A stretch of DNA of 64,000 nucleotides from Streptomyces gobiensis (GCF_021216675.1 NZ_CP086120.1:2834501-2898500), one strand, 5' to 3'. Counted from the stretch's first letter, positions 17,801-25,508 are shown. The notes: generated by a model from the letters alone, not told the origin. Made by a program: numbers and translations.

Positions 17801-19818
17801 ACGGCGGAGATGAATGCCTCAGTGGCGGAACGCAGCGCGTCCCTGTCGATCCGCTCGTCGATGGGGGCGGATTCGGCGAACGCGCGAAGTGAGTCGGCGT
17901 AGCAGCGGATGTTCGCATCCAGGCCTTTGACGGGGAGGCCGCTGAAGGCGGCGAATACCCCACTGGTCTCCTCCAGCCCGTCCCACAACGCAGTATCGGC
18001 CGGTCCGGTGAGCCGACCCGCGGCCTGCAAGGCCATCAGCTGACTGCGATCCATGGCTGCCGTGGTACGTGGCGGGAGTCGCAGTCCGCTCAGGGGCGGC
18101 ACCGGGTAGGGCGTACTGAAGCTGCGCTGCTCGGCAGGGGGAAGGCCAGCGGCCAGGCGGCGCCGGATCTCAACAGCGTCCGGTATCCCCGGCAGATGGG
18201 CCGTCCAGTCCACGATCACCACTTCGTCTTCGGTGCCGAGGATCGGCGGCAGGGCTCGAGGCGGCGTGGCTGCGGGCGCTGGTTCATCCTGCAGGAGAAG
18301 GTGGGCGTTGGTGCCGCCGAAGCCGAAGGAGGACACGCCGACCGTCCGAGGGCGGTCCGTGCGGCGGGGCAGGGAGGTGTGTCTGATAGGGATGCGCACC
18401 CGGTCTGTGGTGTGCGTATCCTGCGCAGGTTCACAGGGTCGTTGCGCGGGCACGGTGTCGTGGGCCAGCCCCAGCAGGGCGTGTACCACGGAGACCACGC
18501 CTGCCGACCACCCGGTATGGCCCACCAGGGACTTGTTGGATGTGCACAGTAGACCACCGGGTGGCGCGGCTTGGTGGAGGGTGTTTCGTTCCACGGCGTC
18601 GCCGGCCGGTGTTCCGGTGCCGTGGGCCACCACCCAGTCCACCGCGCCGGCCGCCACACTGTTTACGGCTCGGGCGCGGGCCAGGGCTCGCTCCTGCCCG
18701 GTGGCGTTGGGGGCGTAGATGGCTTTGCCCCGGCCGTCGGAGGCCGCACCGAATCCGGCGAGTACGGCGAGCACGCGGTCACCGTCGGCGCGAGCGCGGC
18801 TGAGCCGCTTCAGTGCCACCAGGCCGGCGCCGTCGGCGAACAGTACGCCATCAGCCCGCGGGTCGAAGGCCAACACCCGACCGGAGCGGCTCAACCCCTG
18901 CAGCTTCGCGAACTCCACACTGAAACGCGGCCGGAAGGAGTGGGCACCACCGCAGAAAGCGACGTCGCAGTCGCCGACGAGCAGGCTCTTGACCCCCAGA
19001 TCGATGGCGAAGAGGGACGAGGAGCAGGCGGTATCCACCACCTGTACCGGGGTATCCGCTGGCAGCAGCCCTTCGATGGCGGCCCTGGTCGCCGCAAGCG
19101 GCAGGTGACGCGTCACCCGGCCGGCGTGCGGATAGTTGCTGCGCAGCGCCGCCCGGAGCCTGTCGCGCAGGTCGTCGTCGGCCGTTCCAGGCCAGCGCGC
19201 CGCGATGCCGTCTGCCGCGGTCTCGACGACCGCGCTCTCCTCCACGTGCTGGCTGCCCTCATTCCAACCTCCGATGAAGCAGGCGCTACGTGCCTGCCCG
19301 CCGACGGTCAGCCGCGCCGCCCCGCACTGCAGCAGCGCCTGGCGCAGCCAGCAGCTCACGTGGTCGCCGTCGTTGACGCCGACTGCCGGTTTCTGCCGGA
19401 TGTATCCCGCGTGCCGACTGTAGGTACGATCCTCCGCGTCCGTATCCGGCGACCAGAAGTACTCCAGTGGAAAGCGATCCCCCGGTTCGCTGAAGGCAGG
19501 CTGGCCGGCCAGCAGCAGCGCCCAGAACGACTTGGGATCACCGGCTCCCGGCACGACCACGCCCATGCCGACCACCGCGACTGCATCGGCCTCACCGTGA
19601 TCAGTCGCACGGTCGTCCCTTGGTGTGGCCACGGCGCCGGGGGCCGCCGCGGACGCCCGAATGTGGTCGGCGTGCTCTACCCCATCCAAGGGGTCCTCGA
19701 TGCCGTCCGGCTCGGCCACATCGTCGGGCAGCGTCCTTTGTGCCGAGCCGCTGAGATTGCGGACGGCCGCGACTATCGCAGCTGCACCCACCCGCACCGC
19801 CCCATCTGGCGCGCTCAC
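14893..19818 (-). CDS. Iterative PKS/PUFA-like synthase: KS, KS-like half, KR, DH
   Basis: 1641 residues. KS (about 80-510): Cys265 in VDTACSSSL, His399 in AHGTGTPAGD, His434 in NKSLVGHTG. A second KS-like segment (about 532-790) keeps MPNIIAARIANHHDLHGP but has LDTGTTSG where DTACSSS is expected (Cys to Thr714) and lacks the C-terminal half; it resembles the chain-length-factor module of PUFA synthases. KR (about 855-1325): TGGARGITA at 1046, with Ser1225, Tyr1238 and Asn1242 (YAPPN). DH (about 1365-1641): HPYLLDHVADNRPTVPGA, with His1381 and Asn1385 where HxxxG has Gly; the second hotdog has PVTLLDALL. AT, ACP and thioesterase are absent. It overlaps the AT-ACP gene by four bases. Product inferred: polyene or hydroxylated acyl chain. 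Confidence 0.9.
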   Translation of the reverse strand: MSAPDGAVRVGAAAIVAAVRNLSGSAQRTLPDDVAEPDGIEDPLDGVEHADHIRASAAAPGAVATPRDDRATDHGEADAVAVVGMGVVVPGAGDPKSFWALLLAGQPAFSEPGDRFPLEYFWSPDTDAEDRTYSRHAGYIRQKPAVGVNDGDHVSCWLRQALLQCGAARLTVGGQARSACFIGGWNEGSQHVEESAVVETAADGIAARWPGTADDDLRDRLRAALRSNYPHAGRVTRHLPLAATRAAIEGLLPADTPVQVVDTACSSSLFAIDLGVKSLLVGDCDVAFCGGAHSFRPRFSVEFAKLQGLSRSGRVLAFDPRADGVLFADGAGLVALKRLSRARADGDRVLAVLAGFGAASDGRGKAIYAPNATGQERALARARAVNSVAAGAVDWVVAHGTGTPAGDAVERNTLHQAAPPGGLLCTSNKSLVGHTGWSAGVVSVVHALLGLAHDTVPAQRPCEPAQDTHTTDRVRIPIRHTSLPRRTDRPRTVGVSSFGFGGTNAHLLLQDEPAPAATPPRALPPILGTEDEVVIVDWTAHLPGIPDAVEIRRRLAAGLPPAEQRSFSTPYPVPPLSGLRLPPRTTAAMDRSQLMALQAAGRLTGPADTALWDGLEETSGVFAAFSGLPVKGLDANIRCYADSLRAFAESAPIDERIDRDALRSATEAFISAVRSRAPATGEDSLPGLMPNIIAARIANHHDLHGPTMTLDTGTTSGRTALRTAERYLRHGELDLALVIGVSGGSEPLYAQLHELSETAPAEGAFLIALARVSTARDHAWPVLEHLSDALVRLPKRPQTTEDRTYLAADDLMTVIKQLPAEAASGQTRRKTSRYLPQWHPAGPLHAEPSGPILPSRTLIIADPASSTVLRPMVRSSPFCHLLAVRADDDLAQAVGDALSGTTPPFQHVRVVASLHGAPSWPSLAAVQEATFLAVQALHGSLNSGGSLATTVLTPFVRQAPHPYASLLTGLAKSLAWEMTGCTVTALLTDTREPTSALKALAAEAERHQGFPVVMHNAQTRLVQRLSPRKTPPGTLPLEPGAVVVVTGGARGITAACMLGLARRMPLKLWLLGSSRLTDVPAELLDATDDQLPAQRARYISEQRANDASRSVRDINAAFNRLLNARESQRNLLTLRGLCGADSVHFLTCDVTDPTAVETAANHVRVSDGHVDLLVHGAGLHYPGEITRLDTTALHHIRDVKVKGYHHLRAAFSGTLAPSLWCNFGSMASVMGLPGESIYAPPNDFLAAAAEATGKASGEFTIAWTLWGETGLGTGPISDAWATSSSRLTKTPTDEGVAHFLDELSRQPGEPLIAFIGEAESRALHHQFPGFLSPPQAPVSSPAPKPSPPARGLLGPAIEKSHTSARWQVTFDLHQHPYLLDHVADNRPTVPGALLLALAAEAGKALAPGLRLHSLRDIAFTAFVRTLKGRPPTTLKITAQVVGDPATIHRAIAVTGCTDTTTPNGRVLARDREHFRATVLLGGPTAAPAPTGPLPDENDWSTVTDPYYAPDCPVRLSGIFQATERQRTAARASAAEWKPRADQTDAGIPGTPIPVTLLDALLRTPALHKKDGRTQAVFVPRQLARVTVYDEGDDASFAHTHPSGISLRYTADSGTCTALAADGRILAQVTGIDAVTVAQVPG

Positions 19819-21179
19819 TGGTCGCCCCCGCCGTCCTCGTCGATGACGACAGGAAGACCGCTGATGAAGTCGGCTACTGCGGAGAGGGTCGTGTAGCTGG
19901 TCAGCCGCTCCCCGGAATCCGGCAACTTCCGCCCGTACCGCTCCAGGGCCTGGGCCAGGAGACCGGACTGCTTGAGGGAGTCGATGCCCAAGTCGGCTTC
20001 CAGGTCGGCAAGTGGCGTCAGGACATCCGGAGGGTAGCCCAGGGCATCGGCGTACATCTCCCGTAGCTCTGCGACGAGCACGTCATGCTCGGGAAGCACC
20101 GAGACGTCACTCGGCGCGGTCTCTTCGGGCGTCACGGCGACCGCGCCAACGCGGTGTTCAGCCTCGCCCGGTGTCCCTCCGGCAGGTGGGGGAGCAGGAA
20201 CGGCCGCTGCGGCGCCGTCCGGGCGTAGATCACGGATCGTGGCGAACAGGCTGTCCATATCCACCCGGTACTGCAGCGGCGCGATCGTCCGGACACCGAC
20301 CACTGCGCTGCTCACCAGATCCGTGAGAATGCCTCGTGGGCCGCACTCGATGAACACCCGCACCCCTTCGGCGTGCAGTTCCCGCAGCGCCGTGTGGAAA
20401 CCGGTGGGCCGCGTCAGGTGCGCGGCTACCAGCTCCGACGCATCCTCGGTGCCCTCCAGAATGCGCCCGAGGATTGGCGAGTACACCCGGTAGCCCGGGG
20501 CATGTGACGGCAGGCGGGCTGCGCGCTCGGTGAACAGCCAGGCGGACCCTGCAAGCATCCGGTTGTGGAACGGGTAGGGCACCCGCAGGTGCGTGGCCTG
20601 CAGACCGAGTGCCTCGGCCGCCTTCAGGATCCGCTGCAGCGCCGCCCTCGGGCCGGACAGCACACACTGCCCGGGTCCGTTGTCGGCGGCGATCTCCACC
20701 GCCCACTCCCCAGTGGCACCGATCAGCTGCCGGGCCCGGGCTGCCGGCACATTGACGGCCACCATTCCGCCTGCCCCGGGCCGGGCCTCCGTCAGCGCCT
20801 GGTCACGGGCGGCAACCAGCGCCACGCCGTCCTCTAGGGCAAAGACACCGGCCGCGGTCAGGGCGATGAGTTCCCCGAAGCTGTGTCCGGCAAGGACGTC
20901 AGGGCGCAGGCCACAGCGGCGGGTCAGCAGCTCGAAGAGCACCATCTCGGCCGCGAAGATCGCTAAGTGGAGATCTGGCGGAGACTCCTCGACGAGCTCA
21001 TCGAGCGTGGGCGAGCCCTTCTCCAACAGCAACCGCGAAACCGGCGGACGTCCCAGCCGCTCCGCCGCCTGGTCAATCCGATCCAGCGTCTCATCGACCA
21101 AGGGATCGGCGAGCAGACCGAGGATTCCGGGGCAGTAGGCCCCCTGGCCGGGAAAGAGGAATACGCACGGTTCACTCAT
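19815..21179 (-). CDS. Acyltransferase-acyl carrier protein didomain (AT-ACP)
   Basis: 454 residues from ATG 21179 (MSEPCVFLFPGQGAYCPG); a longer in-frame form to 21284 has a poor N-terminus. AT (1-330): PGQGAY, the serine nucleophile in LAGHSFGELIAL, and PYPFHNRML with the catalytic His. A Pro/Ala linker leads to an ACP (about 375-445) with LEADLGIDSLKQS, whose Ser carries the arm. It loads extender units and presents the growing chain to the downstream synthase in trans. Codon 72 is TTA (complement 20964-20966), predicting dependence on the bldA tRNA. First gene of the operon; the stop overlaps the synthase start (ATGA). Confidence 0.9.
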   Translation of the reverse strand: MSEPCVFLFPGQGAYCPGILGLLADPLVDETLDRIDQAAERLGRPPVSRLLLEKGSPTLDELVEESPPDLHLAIFAAEMVLFELLTRRCGLRPDVLAGHSFGELIALTAAGVFALEDGVALVAARDQALTEARPGAGGMVAVNVPAARARQLIGATGEWAVEIAADNGPGQCVLSGPRAALQRILKAAEALGLQATHLRVPYPFHNRMLAGSAWLFTERAARLPSHAPGYRVYSPILGRILEGTEDASELVAAHLTRPTGFHTALRELHAEGVRVFIECGPRGILTDLVSSAVVGVRTIAPLQYRVDMDSLFATIRDLRPDGAAAAVPAPPPAGGTPGEAEHRVGAVAVTPEETAPSDVSVLPEHDVLVAELREMYADALGYPPDVLTPLADLEADLGIDSLKQSGLLAQALERYGRKLPDSGERLTSYTTLSAVADFISGLPVVIDEDGGGDQ

Positions 21180-21334
21180 GGTGCCGACCAACTCCGGAAC
21201 GTGGGTTACTGCCGGGCCGGGGGGGGTGCCCGCAGTGGTAATCCGAGTGTTTACCAGGCTCTGGCAACCAGCGACAGGACCCAACGAACTAGTAGAACTG
21301 CTCCATGCTCAATGGCCCTCTTGCCGAACAGCCG

Positions 21335-21760
21335 TCATGCAGTAGACCCCGCCTGGCGGGACTGCCCGCTGGCCAGCGCGATGTAGGCAGCCTCCGTACG
21401 ACTCCGAGCACGCAGTTTCACGAAGATCGACCGGACGTGGTTCTTCACCGTCCGCTCAGAAATCCTTAATTCCGCGCCGATGGCCTTGTTGGTCAAACCG
21501 CGGGCCAGTAGCTCCAGAACACTCTGCTCCCTCGCCGTGAGCTGCTGCGAGAGTTCCATGCCGACCACCTGCCCAGCCGCCGACTCCGCTCTCCCCGGTG
21601 GGGCCTGACACGCCACCTGCAGCTCACGCAGTGCCACGCGCAACGCTTCGAGACCTGCTTCTGTTTCCCGGAGCGATGAAACGATGGAGTCAACCATCGA
21701 TGCCACCTGAGAGCGATACGCCGCGTGCTCGGCGCAGCATGCTTTTATCGCTTCGCCCAT
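21335..21760 (-). CDS. LuxR-family transcriptional regulator with TTA codon
   Basis: 141 residues. The N-terminal 70 residues are a short helical region ([20 protein letters not shown]) without a receiver domain. Residues 74-135 are a LuxR helix-turn-helix: [20 protein letters not shown], then [20 protein letters not shown]. Leu98 is encoded by TTA (complement 21467-21469), so expression should need the late bldA tRNA. The gene ends 155 bases upstream of the AT-ACP start on the same strand, and is the obvious candidate activator of that operon. It could also act in front of a single transcript. Confidence 0.88.
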   Translation of the reverse strand: MGEAIKACCAEHAAYRSQVASMVDSIVSSLRETEAGLEALRVALRELQVACQAPPGRAESAAGQVVGMELSQQLTAREQSVLELLARGLTNKAIGAELRISERTVKNHVRSIFVKLRARSRTEAAYIALASGQSRQAGSTA

Positions 21761-22228
21761 CCCAACACCCGTCTTCCAGGACGGATGACCCAGAGTATCC
21801 GTACACCGCTACGTATAAACTCCCCCCCAACGCCCCAGGTGCTACCGCCCAAATGCGTAGAAATAATGGGTAGGTTGTAGCACGAGGCATTCACGTAGCG
21901 ATAGATAGAGGCAAGGCGATGCACAAACGCGCGCCCCGCGCACTTCAATCCCAAGGGAGCAGGGTCGCAGATGCCTCTTCGTACGGGGGCCAGAGCAGCA
22001 GCCCATCACCGTGGGGGTGGCGGGCTGTGGCTCCACAATTGGCGATGTGGAGTAGCCGGGCATCCCATCCGCGCGAACTTCCCTCCCAGCCGGGATGCCG
22101 AAACACGGCAAGCCCGGTGGGCCCCGGACGCCCACCCGGTTCGAAGAATCACAGCCAGCCACCCACCATGACGTGGGCAACACCGTCAAACAATGGCGGA
22201 TCTAACGATCACGGAAACGATGTGAGGT
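21761..22228. other. Non-coding gap upstream of the LuxR gene
   Basis: About 470 bases with only overlapping short frames on both strands, none with recognisable content. The part nearest the LuxR start (21780-21900) is AT-richer than average and probably holds its promoter on the minus strand, but I cannot place -35 and -10 boxes with confidence. Confidence 0.45.
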
Positions 22229-22532
22229 GACCGAATCCGCCGTTGAGCCCGAGGACCGTGACCTGCCTGACCGACATCGGCCCGGTGGAGGTGAAGGTGC
22301 CCCGCGATTCCGCCGGTACCTTCGAGCCGCAGATCGTCAAGAAGCGGCAGCGCCGCCTGATCGGTGTCGATGAGATGGTGCTCTGGCTGTCCGCGTCGAG
22401 GACGTCCTCATGCTCGTCTGCGACGGGCTGAAGGGCCTGCCCGACGTGGTCGAGACCGTCTGGCCCCGCACGATCGTGCAGACCTTGCTTCCGGCCGCAC
22501 AGTTTCCTCTCACGTACGCCCAGTGGCACAAG
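22229..22532 (+). pseudogene. IS256 (mutator-type) transposase remnant
   Basis: One frame reads LSPRTVTCLTDIGPVEVKVP, then RDSAGTFEPQIVKKRQRR and LIGVDEM, which is the N-terminal region of IS256-type transposases. After a deletion and frame change it reads VRVEDVLMLVCDGLKGLPD, then VVETVWPRTIVQT, part of the catalytic region. The rest is lost, and the IS5-family element begins 28 bases further on. Confidence 0.75.
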
Positions 22533-22562
22533 CAGCCTGCGGAAGACACGGCACGCGGCCTA

Positions 22563-23425
22563 AAGCGTGTTGCAGAAGGCCGTGATCAGGCAGTCTGAGC
22601 TGGGCGATCGGCGTGTGATGGTCATGCGGCGAGGGCGAGGTTGTGCATGCGGGCGACGGCCTGGACGGCGTGGTGGAGGCCGTCGCCGCGCTGTCGGCAG
22701 TCACGGAAGATCTTGTAGTTTTTCATCCGGCTGAAGACGTGCTCGACGCGGGCGCGGACCTTGCGGTGGGCGGCGTTGTCCTCCTCCTCGCCCTTCAGCA
22801 GCGGCCGTCCGGGACGTTTGCGGTGCGGTACCACCAAGCCCGTGTTGAGGTAGGCGCCATCGCCGAGCACCGTCATCCCCCGGCAGTGCTCGGCCAGACC
22901 CGCCTCCCGCCAGGCCTTGGCATCCGCGGTGGTGCCCGGCACCGGGCGGGCTGTGGCCACCACGAGTCGGGTGTCCGCATCCACGATGCCCTGCACATTC
23001 GCCGAGAACCGGCAGTTATGCGAGGAGGTGCCCACGCTCCGGTCGCGGACCGGGATGAGCGTGCCGTCCACGATCCACAACCGCTCAACCGCATCCTGCT
23101 GGGCCCGGACCGGTTCCAGCGCGAACAGCCGCTGGATCACCCGGCACACCGTGGTCGGCGAGACGCCGAACAGCGGGGCCAACTGCCGCATCGTGAGGTT
23201 CGTGCGGTAGTAGACCGCCACCAGCAGCACCCGTTCGGCCAGCGGCAGCCGCCACGGGCGTCCCCATCCGCAGCCCTCGCCGCCGCGTTCCCGGACCGCT
23301 TTCAGCAGCCGCCCGAACTGATCGCCCCGCAGCCCGGTGAACGTCTCCACCCACACCCGCTCAGCCGTCAACACCCCTACACATACAGGGGAGATGGCCT
23401 GATCACGGCCTTCTGCAACACGCTT
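22563..23425 (-). mobile_element. IS5-family insertion sequence (IS427-like), complete
   Basis: 863 bp with perfect 29-bp terminal inverted repeats (22563-22591 and 23397-23425, starting AAGCGTGTTGCAGAAGGCC). It is flanked by TA on both sides, consistent with the TA target duplication of the IS427 group of IS5. The match extends outward two more bases on each side through the palindromic target. It holds one intact transposase frame. Confidence 0.88.
22622..23374 (-). CDS. IS5-family transposase (DDE)
   Basis: 250 residues from GTG 23374 (VLTAERVWVETFTGLRG). A helix-turn-helix region (YYRTNLTMRQLAPLFGVSPT) precedes the DDE catalytic domain. The acidic residues are in LWIVDGTLIPVRD, VLGDGAYLNTG and VRARVEHVFSRMKNYKI. 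The frame is intact between the inverted repeats, so the element could still move. The start is uncertain, because a TTG directly downstream with AGGGG could also serve. Confidence 0.88.
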   Translation of the reverse strand: MLTAERVWVETFTGLRGDQFGRLLKAVRERGGEGCGWGRPWRLPLAERVLLVAVYYRTNLTMRQLAPLFGVSPTTVCRVIQRLFALEPVRAQQDAVERLWIVDGTLIPVRDRSVGTSSHNCRFSANVQGIVDADTRLVVATARPVPGTTADAKAWREAGLAEHCRGMTVLGDGAYLNTGLVVPHRKRPGRPLLKGEEEDNAAHRKVRARVEHVFSRMKNYKIFRDCRQRGDGLHHAVQAVARMHNLALAA

Positions 23426-23429
23426 TAGG

Positions 23430-23715
23430 GTCTGTTGCGAAATGCAGGCCGTCGCCGAGGATGGGCTCATGAGCAACGACTTGGTGGGGTTCCTGCGTTC
23501 ACTCGACGAGGAAGCTGAGCTGGTCGGCCGATACGACGCGATGACGACCGCGGACAGTGGGCACCAACGACAGACGGAACTGGCGTTCAGCGGTCCAGCG
23601 GGCGCCCATCAATCCGCGTGCGAATCCCAGCCAAAACGCGGAACCAGGGGAGTCCCGGGAGGCCCCGGAGGAGCCATAGGGCAGGTCGCTGACCTGCGGA
23701 GACCGTTCGCACACT
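23430..23715. other. Gap between IS5 element and attR
   Basis: A single plus-strand frame from 23442 reads MSNDLVGFLRSLDEEAELVG and then loses any recognisable character as it runs into attR. I do not recognise it. It may be the 5' end of a gene cut off at the element boundary. Confidence 0.4.
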
Positions 23716-23761
23716 TTTGCATGGCAGATGTCAGGAGTTCGACTCTCCTAGGCTCCACTCG
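23716..23761 (+). repeat. attR: 46-bp direct repeat, right end of integrated element
   Basis: Identical to 10580-10625. It is a tRNA-Ala 3' fragment running from the anticodon loop to just past the discriminator, with no 5' half, so it is not a functional tRNA gene. The distance from attL start to attR start is 13,136 bp, which gives the element length. Confidence 0.93.
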
Positions 23762-23764
23762 CTG

Positions 23765-23799
23765 ACCAGCCGGAACGCCATTGTGGCGGTCCGGCTGGT
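23765..23799 (+). terminator. Displaced original tRNA-Ala terminator
   Basis: ACCAGCCGG (23765-23773) pairs with CCGGCTGGT (23791-23799), with an inner ACGCC/GGCGGT pairing. Its place just after the attR fragment and its similarity to the hairpin at 10630-10664 suggest it ended tRNA-Ala before the element inserted. Confidence 0.65.
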
Positions 23800-23827
23800 G
23801 ACGTTTTGGGCGCTGCTGCGAGCGGTG

Positions 23828-24073
23828 CTATGGGTGCCGCAGCACATAGACCGGGGCGCCGTCGGAGGTGGCGTTGATCTGCCGGATGCAGCCCCGCTTG
23901 AGCAGGAAACGCAGACAGTCATGGACCCGGTGCACGCTCAGCCCGGTGCGGGCGGCGATCTCCGCAAGTGTGTAGCGGGCCTCTCCGCGCTCCACGAGCA
24001 CGGGCACGATGGAGACGGCCACAGCCCATACGTAGTCTGTGATCGTCAGCCGGGCCTTCCAGGCCGCGAGCAC
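23828..24073 (-). CDS. Small winged-helix DNA-binding protein
   Basis: 81 residues from GTG 24073; an in-frame TGA lies 19 codons upstream with no other start between. The body is RYTLAEIAARTGLSVHRVHD then CLRFLLKRGCIRQI, a winged helix with a short hydrophobic N-terminal helix (ITDYVWAVAVSIVPVL). It resembles the DNA-binding half of IclR or MarR regulators without a sensor domain. It is the first chromosomal gene beyond the element. Targets are unknown. Confidence 0.6.
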   Translation of the reverse strand: MLAAWKARLTITDYVWAVAVSIVPVLVERGEARYTLAEIAARTGLSVHRVHDCLRFLLKRGCIRQINATSDGAPVYVLRHP

Positions 24074-24276
24074 CCCGTCGGCGGTGAGCGGCGGCGGTTT
24101 CGGTTCGCGTCTTGCCGTGCCGTGTGCTCAGACGGCGTGCTCTGGTTGTCCGACATTGAGCGTCACCTCCGTCACGGAACGTAGGCGGTTCCACGATCCG
24201 AAATCCAACCGGATAGACAGAAGTTCGCTCAATAGGTGCGGAATGGGGCATTCCGTTGGCGCGCTGAGTCGAATAG

Positions 24277-24495
24277 CTATACGGGGGCACGGAACTGCCC
24301 GTGCCGGACGCCTGTGACGAAGGCTGACCAGGTGGCCGCCGGGAAGATGAGTGCCGGACCGAGCGGGGCCTTGCTGTCCCGGACCGGCACCACATCGGTG
24401 AGTCCAGCGGCTACTTCGACGCACGCGCCGCCGTCTGGGTTGCTGTAACTGGACTTGCGCCAGGCGGCAGTGCTCAGATCCCGGGCGGTTCCCAT
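24277..24495 (-). CDS. DUF397 protein
   Basis: 72 residues: LSTAAWRKSSYSNPDGGACV, then EVAAGL, VPVRDSKAPLGPALIFP and ATWSAFV. This is the complete DUF397 signature (WxKSSYS, CVEVA, VRDSK, F..W..F). DUF397 genes typically pair with an upstream scr1-type XRE regulator, as here, where the two overlap by 22 bases. Some such pairs act like antitoxin/regulator modules in Streptomyces development; the role of this pair is unknown. Confidence 0.92.
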   Translation of the reverse strand: MGTARDLSTAAWRKSSYSNPDGGACVEVAAGLTDVVPVRDSKAPLGPALIFPAATWSAFVTGVRHGQFRAPV

Positions 24496-25325
24496 AGCGT
24501 GCTGTCCTCCATGGCTGCTCTGAGGAAGGCTGCGGACTCCTTCGGGGGGAGGGCGTAGGCCCTCAGCAGATCGTATGACAGCTGGAACTGGGTCACCTCG
24601 TCCTGGTTCTCGAACAGTTGGCCAAAGTCGTTGCCCTCCTTGTAGGCCACCCAGGAGTAATGATCCTTCAGCCTGAGAATGGTGAGCGAACCGCCCATCA
24701 GGGCGTGTTCTCCATGGGAGAAGGGGAGCACCTGGAGTTTCACGGTGGGCGAGTCGGCGAACTCGGCCAGATGGCCGAGCTGCCTGCGCATCACGGCCTC
24801 ACCACCGACGGGTCGGCGGATCACGGCCTCATCGAGGATCCCCCAGAGGTGACTTGGCGGGTCGGCCGTGAGGAGCCTCTTGCGGCCCATGCGGGCCTGG
24901 ACCTTCTCTTCGAGTTCATCCTCGCTCGCATGGGGATTGCCGGCACGCAGCTGGGCGCGGGCGTACTCCTCGGTCTGGAGAAGGCCATCCACCGACTGCG
25001 CCATGTAGGTCTGCAGAACGGTCGCCCGCGACTCATAGTCCATGTAGCGCCGGTAGCGGTTGGGGAAGGTCTCCTTGTTGACCAGCTCCCACAGCAACGT
25101 GAACTGCTTGTCCGTGTCGAAGACGATGTCCAGCGACGCGGCGAGATCCTGTGGCGGTCGGCGCTCTCCGATCTCGATGCGGTAGAGGTGTGTGCGGTCG
25201 TAGCTGACGAGGTCTGAGAGCTTGGCCAGTGACCACTCCTCGTTCCTGCGGTGGCGGCGCATCGTGTAACCGAAGAGGTGGAGGCTGGAGTACGAGGGCG
25301 TCAGTTCGTGGGATGGCTTGGCCAT
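24474..25325 (-). CDS. XRE regulator with DUF5753 (scr1 type)
   Basis: 283 residues from ATG 25325 (MAKPSHELTPSYSSLHLFG), with GGAG five bases upstream; a start at 25346 would add seven residues. The helix-turn-helix spans about residues 18-65 (LFGYTMRRHRRNEEWSLAKL, then SYDRTHLYRIEIGERRP). A DUF5753 effector domain follows (LLQTEEYARAQL, MGRKRLLTADPP, VQARM, QVLPFSHGEHALMGGSL). The 3' end overlaps the DUF397 gene, giving a coupled pair. A 13-base palindrome at 25392-25404 upstream may be its operator. Confidence 0.93.
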   Translation of the reverse strand: MAKPSHELTPSYSSLHLFGYTMRRHRRNEEWSLAKLSDLVSYDRTHLYRIEIGERRPPQDLAASLDIVFDTDKQFTLLWELVNKETFPNRYRRYMDYESRATVLQTYMAQSVDGLLQTEEYARAQLRAGNPHASEDELEEKVQARMGRKRLLTADPPSHLWGILDEAVIRRPVGGEAVMRRQLGHLAEFADSPTVKLQVLPFSHGEHALMGGSLTILRLKDHYSWVAYKEGNDFGQLFENQDEVTQFQLSYDLLRAYALPPKESAAFLRAAMEDSTLWEPPGI

Positions 25326-25391
25326 GGCAACTCCCTGTGTTGGCAAGGCCGGTGGGCAACACCGAGTGCCTACTCAGCGTAGCGTCGTGCT

Positions 25392-25404
25392 CTCACACTG
25401 TGAG
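25392..25404. promoter_or_regulatory. Candidate operator of the XRE/DUF397 pair
   Basis: CTCACACTGTGAG is a perfect palindrome around a central C, 67 bases upstream of the XRE start. Size and symmetry fit a homodimeric XRE repressor. Binding is not shown. Confidence 0.45.
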
Positions 25405-25508
25405 CGGAACGGTGAAACTCGGCGTTACGGGAGCCATCCACGACGATGGCGGCGTCACGGCGCCAGCAAGGGGAGCAGCAGGGGGAGAAGCAGGGGAGCA
25501 GCAAGGGT

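Noticed and set aside
22229..23715. CRISPR array or phage genes in the element
   Set aside because: No regular spacer-repeat pattern and no phage structural or lysis genes were found.
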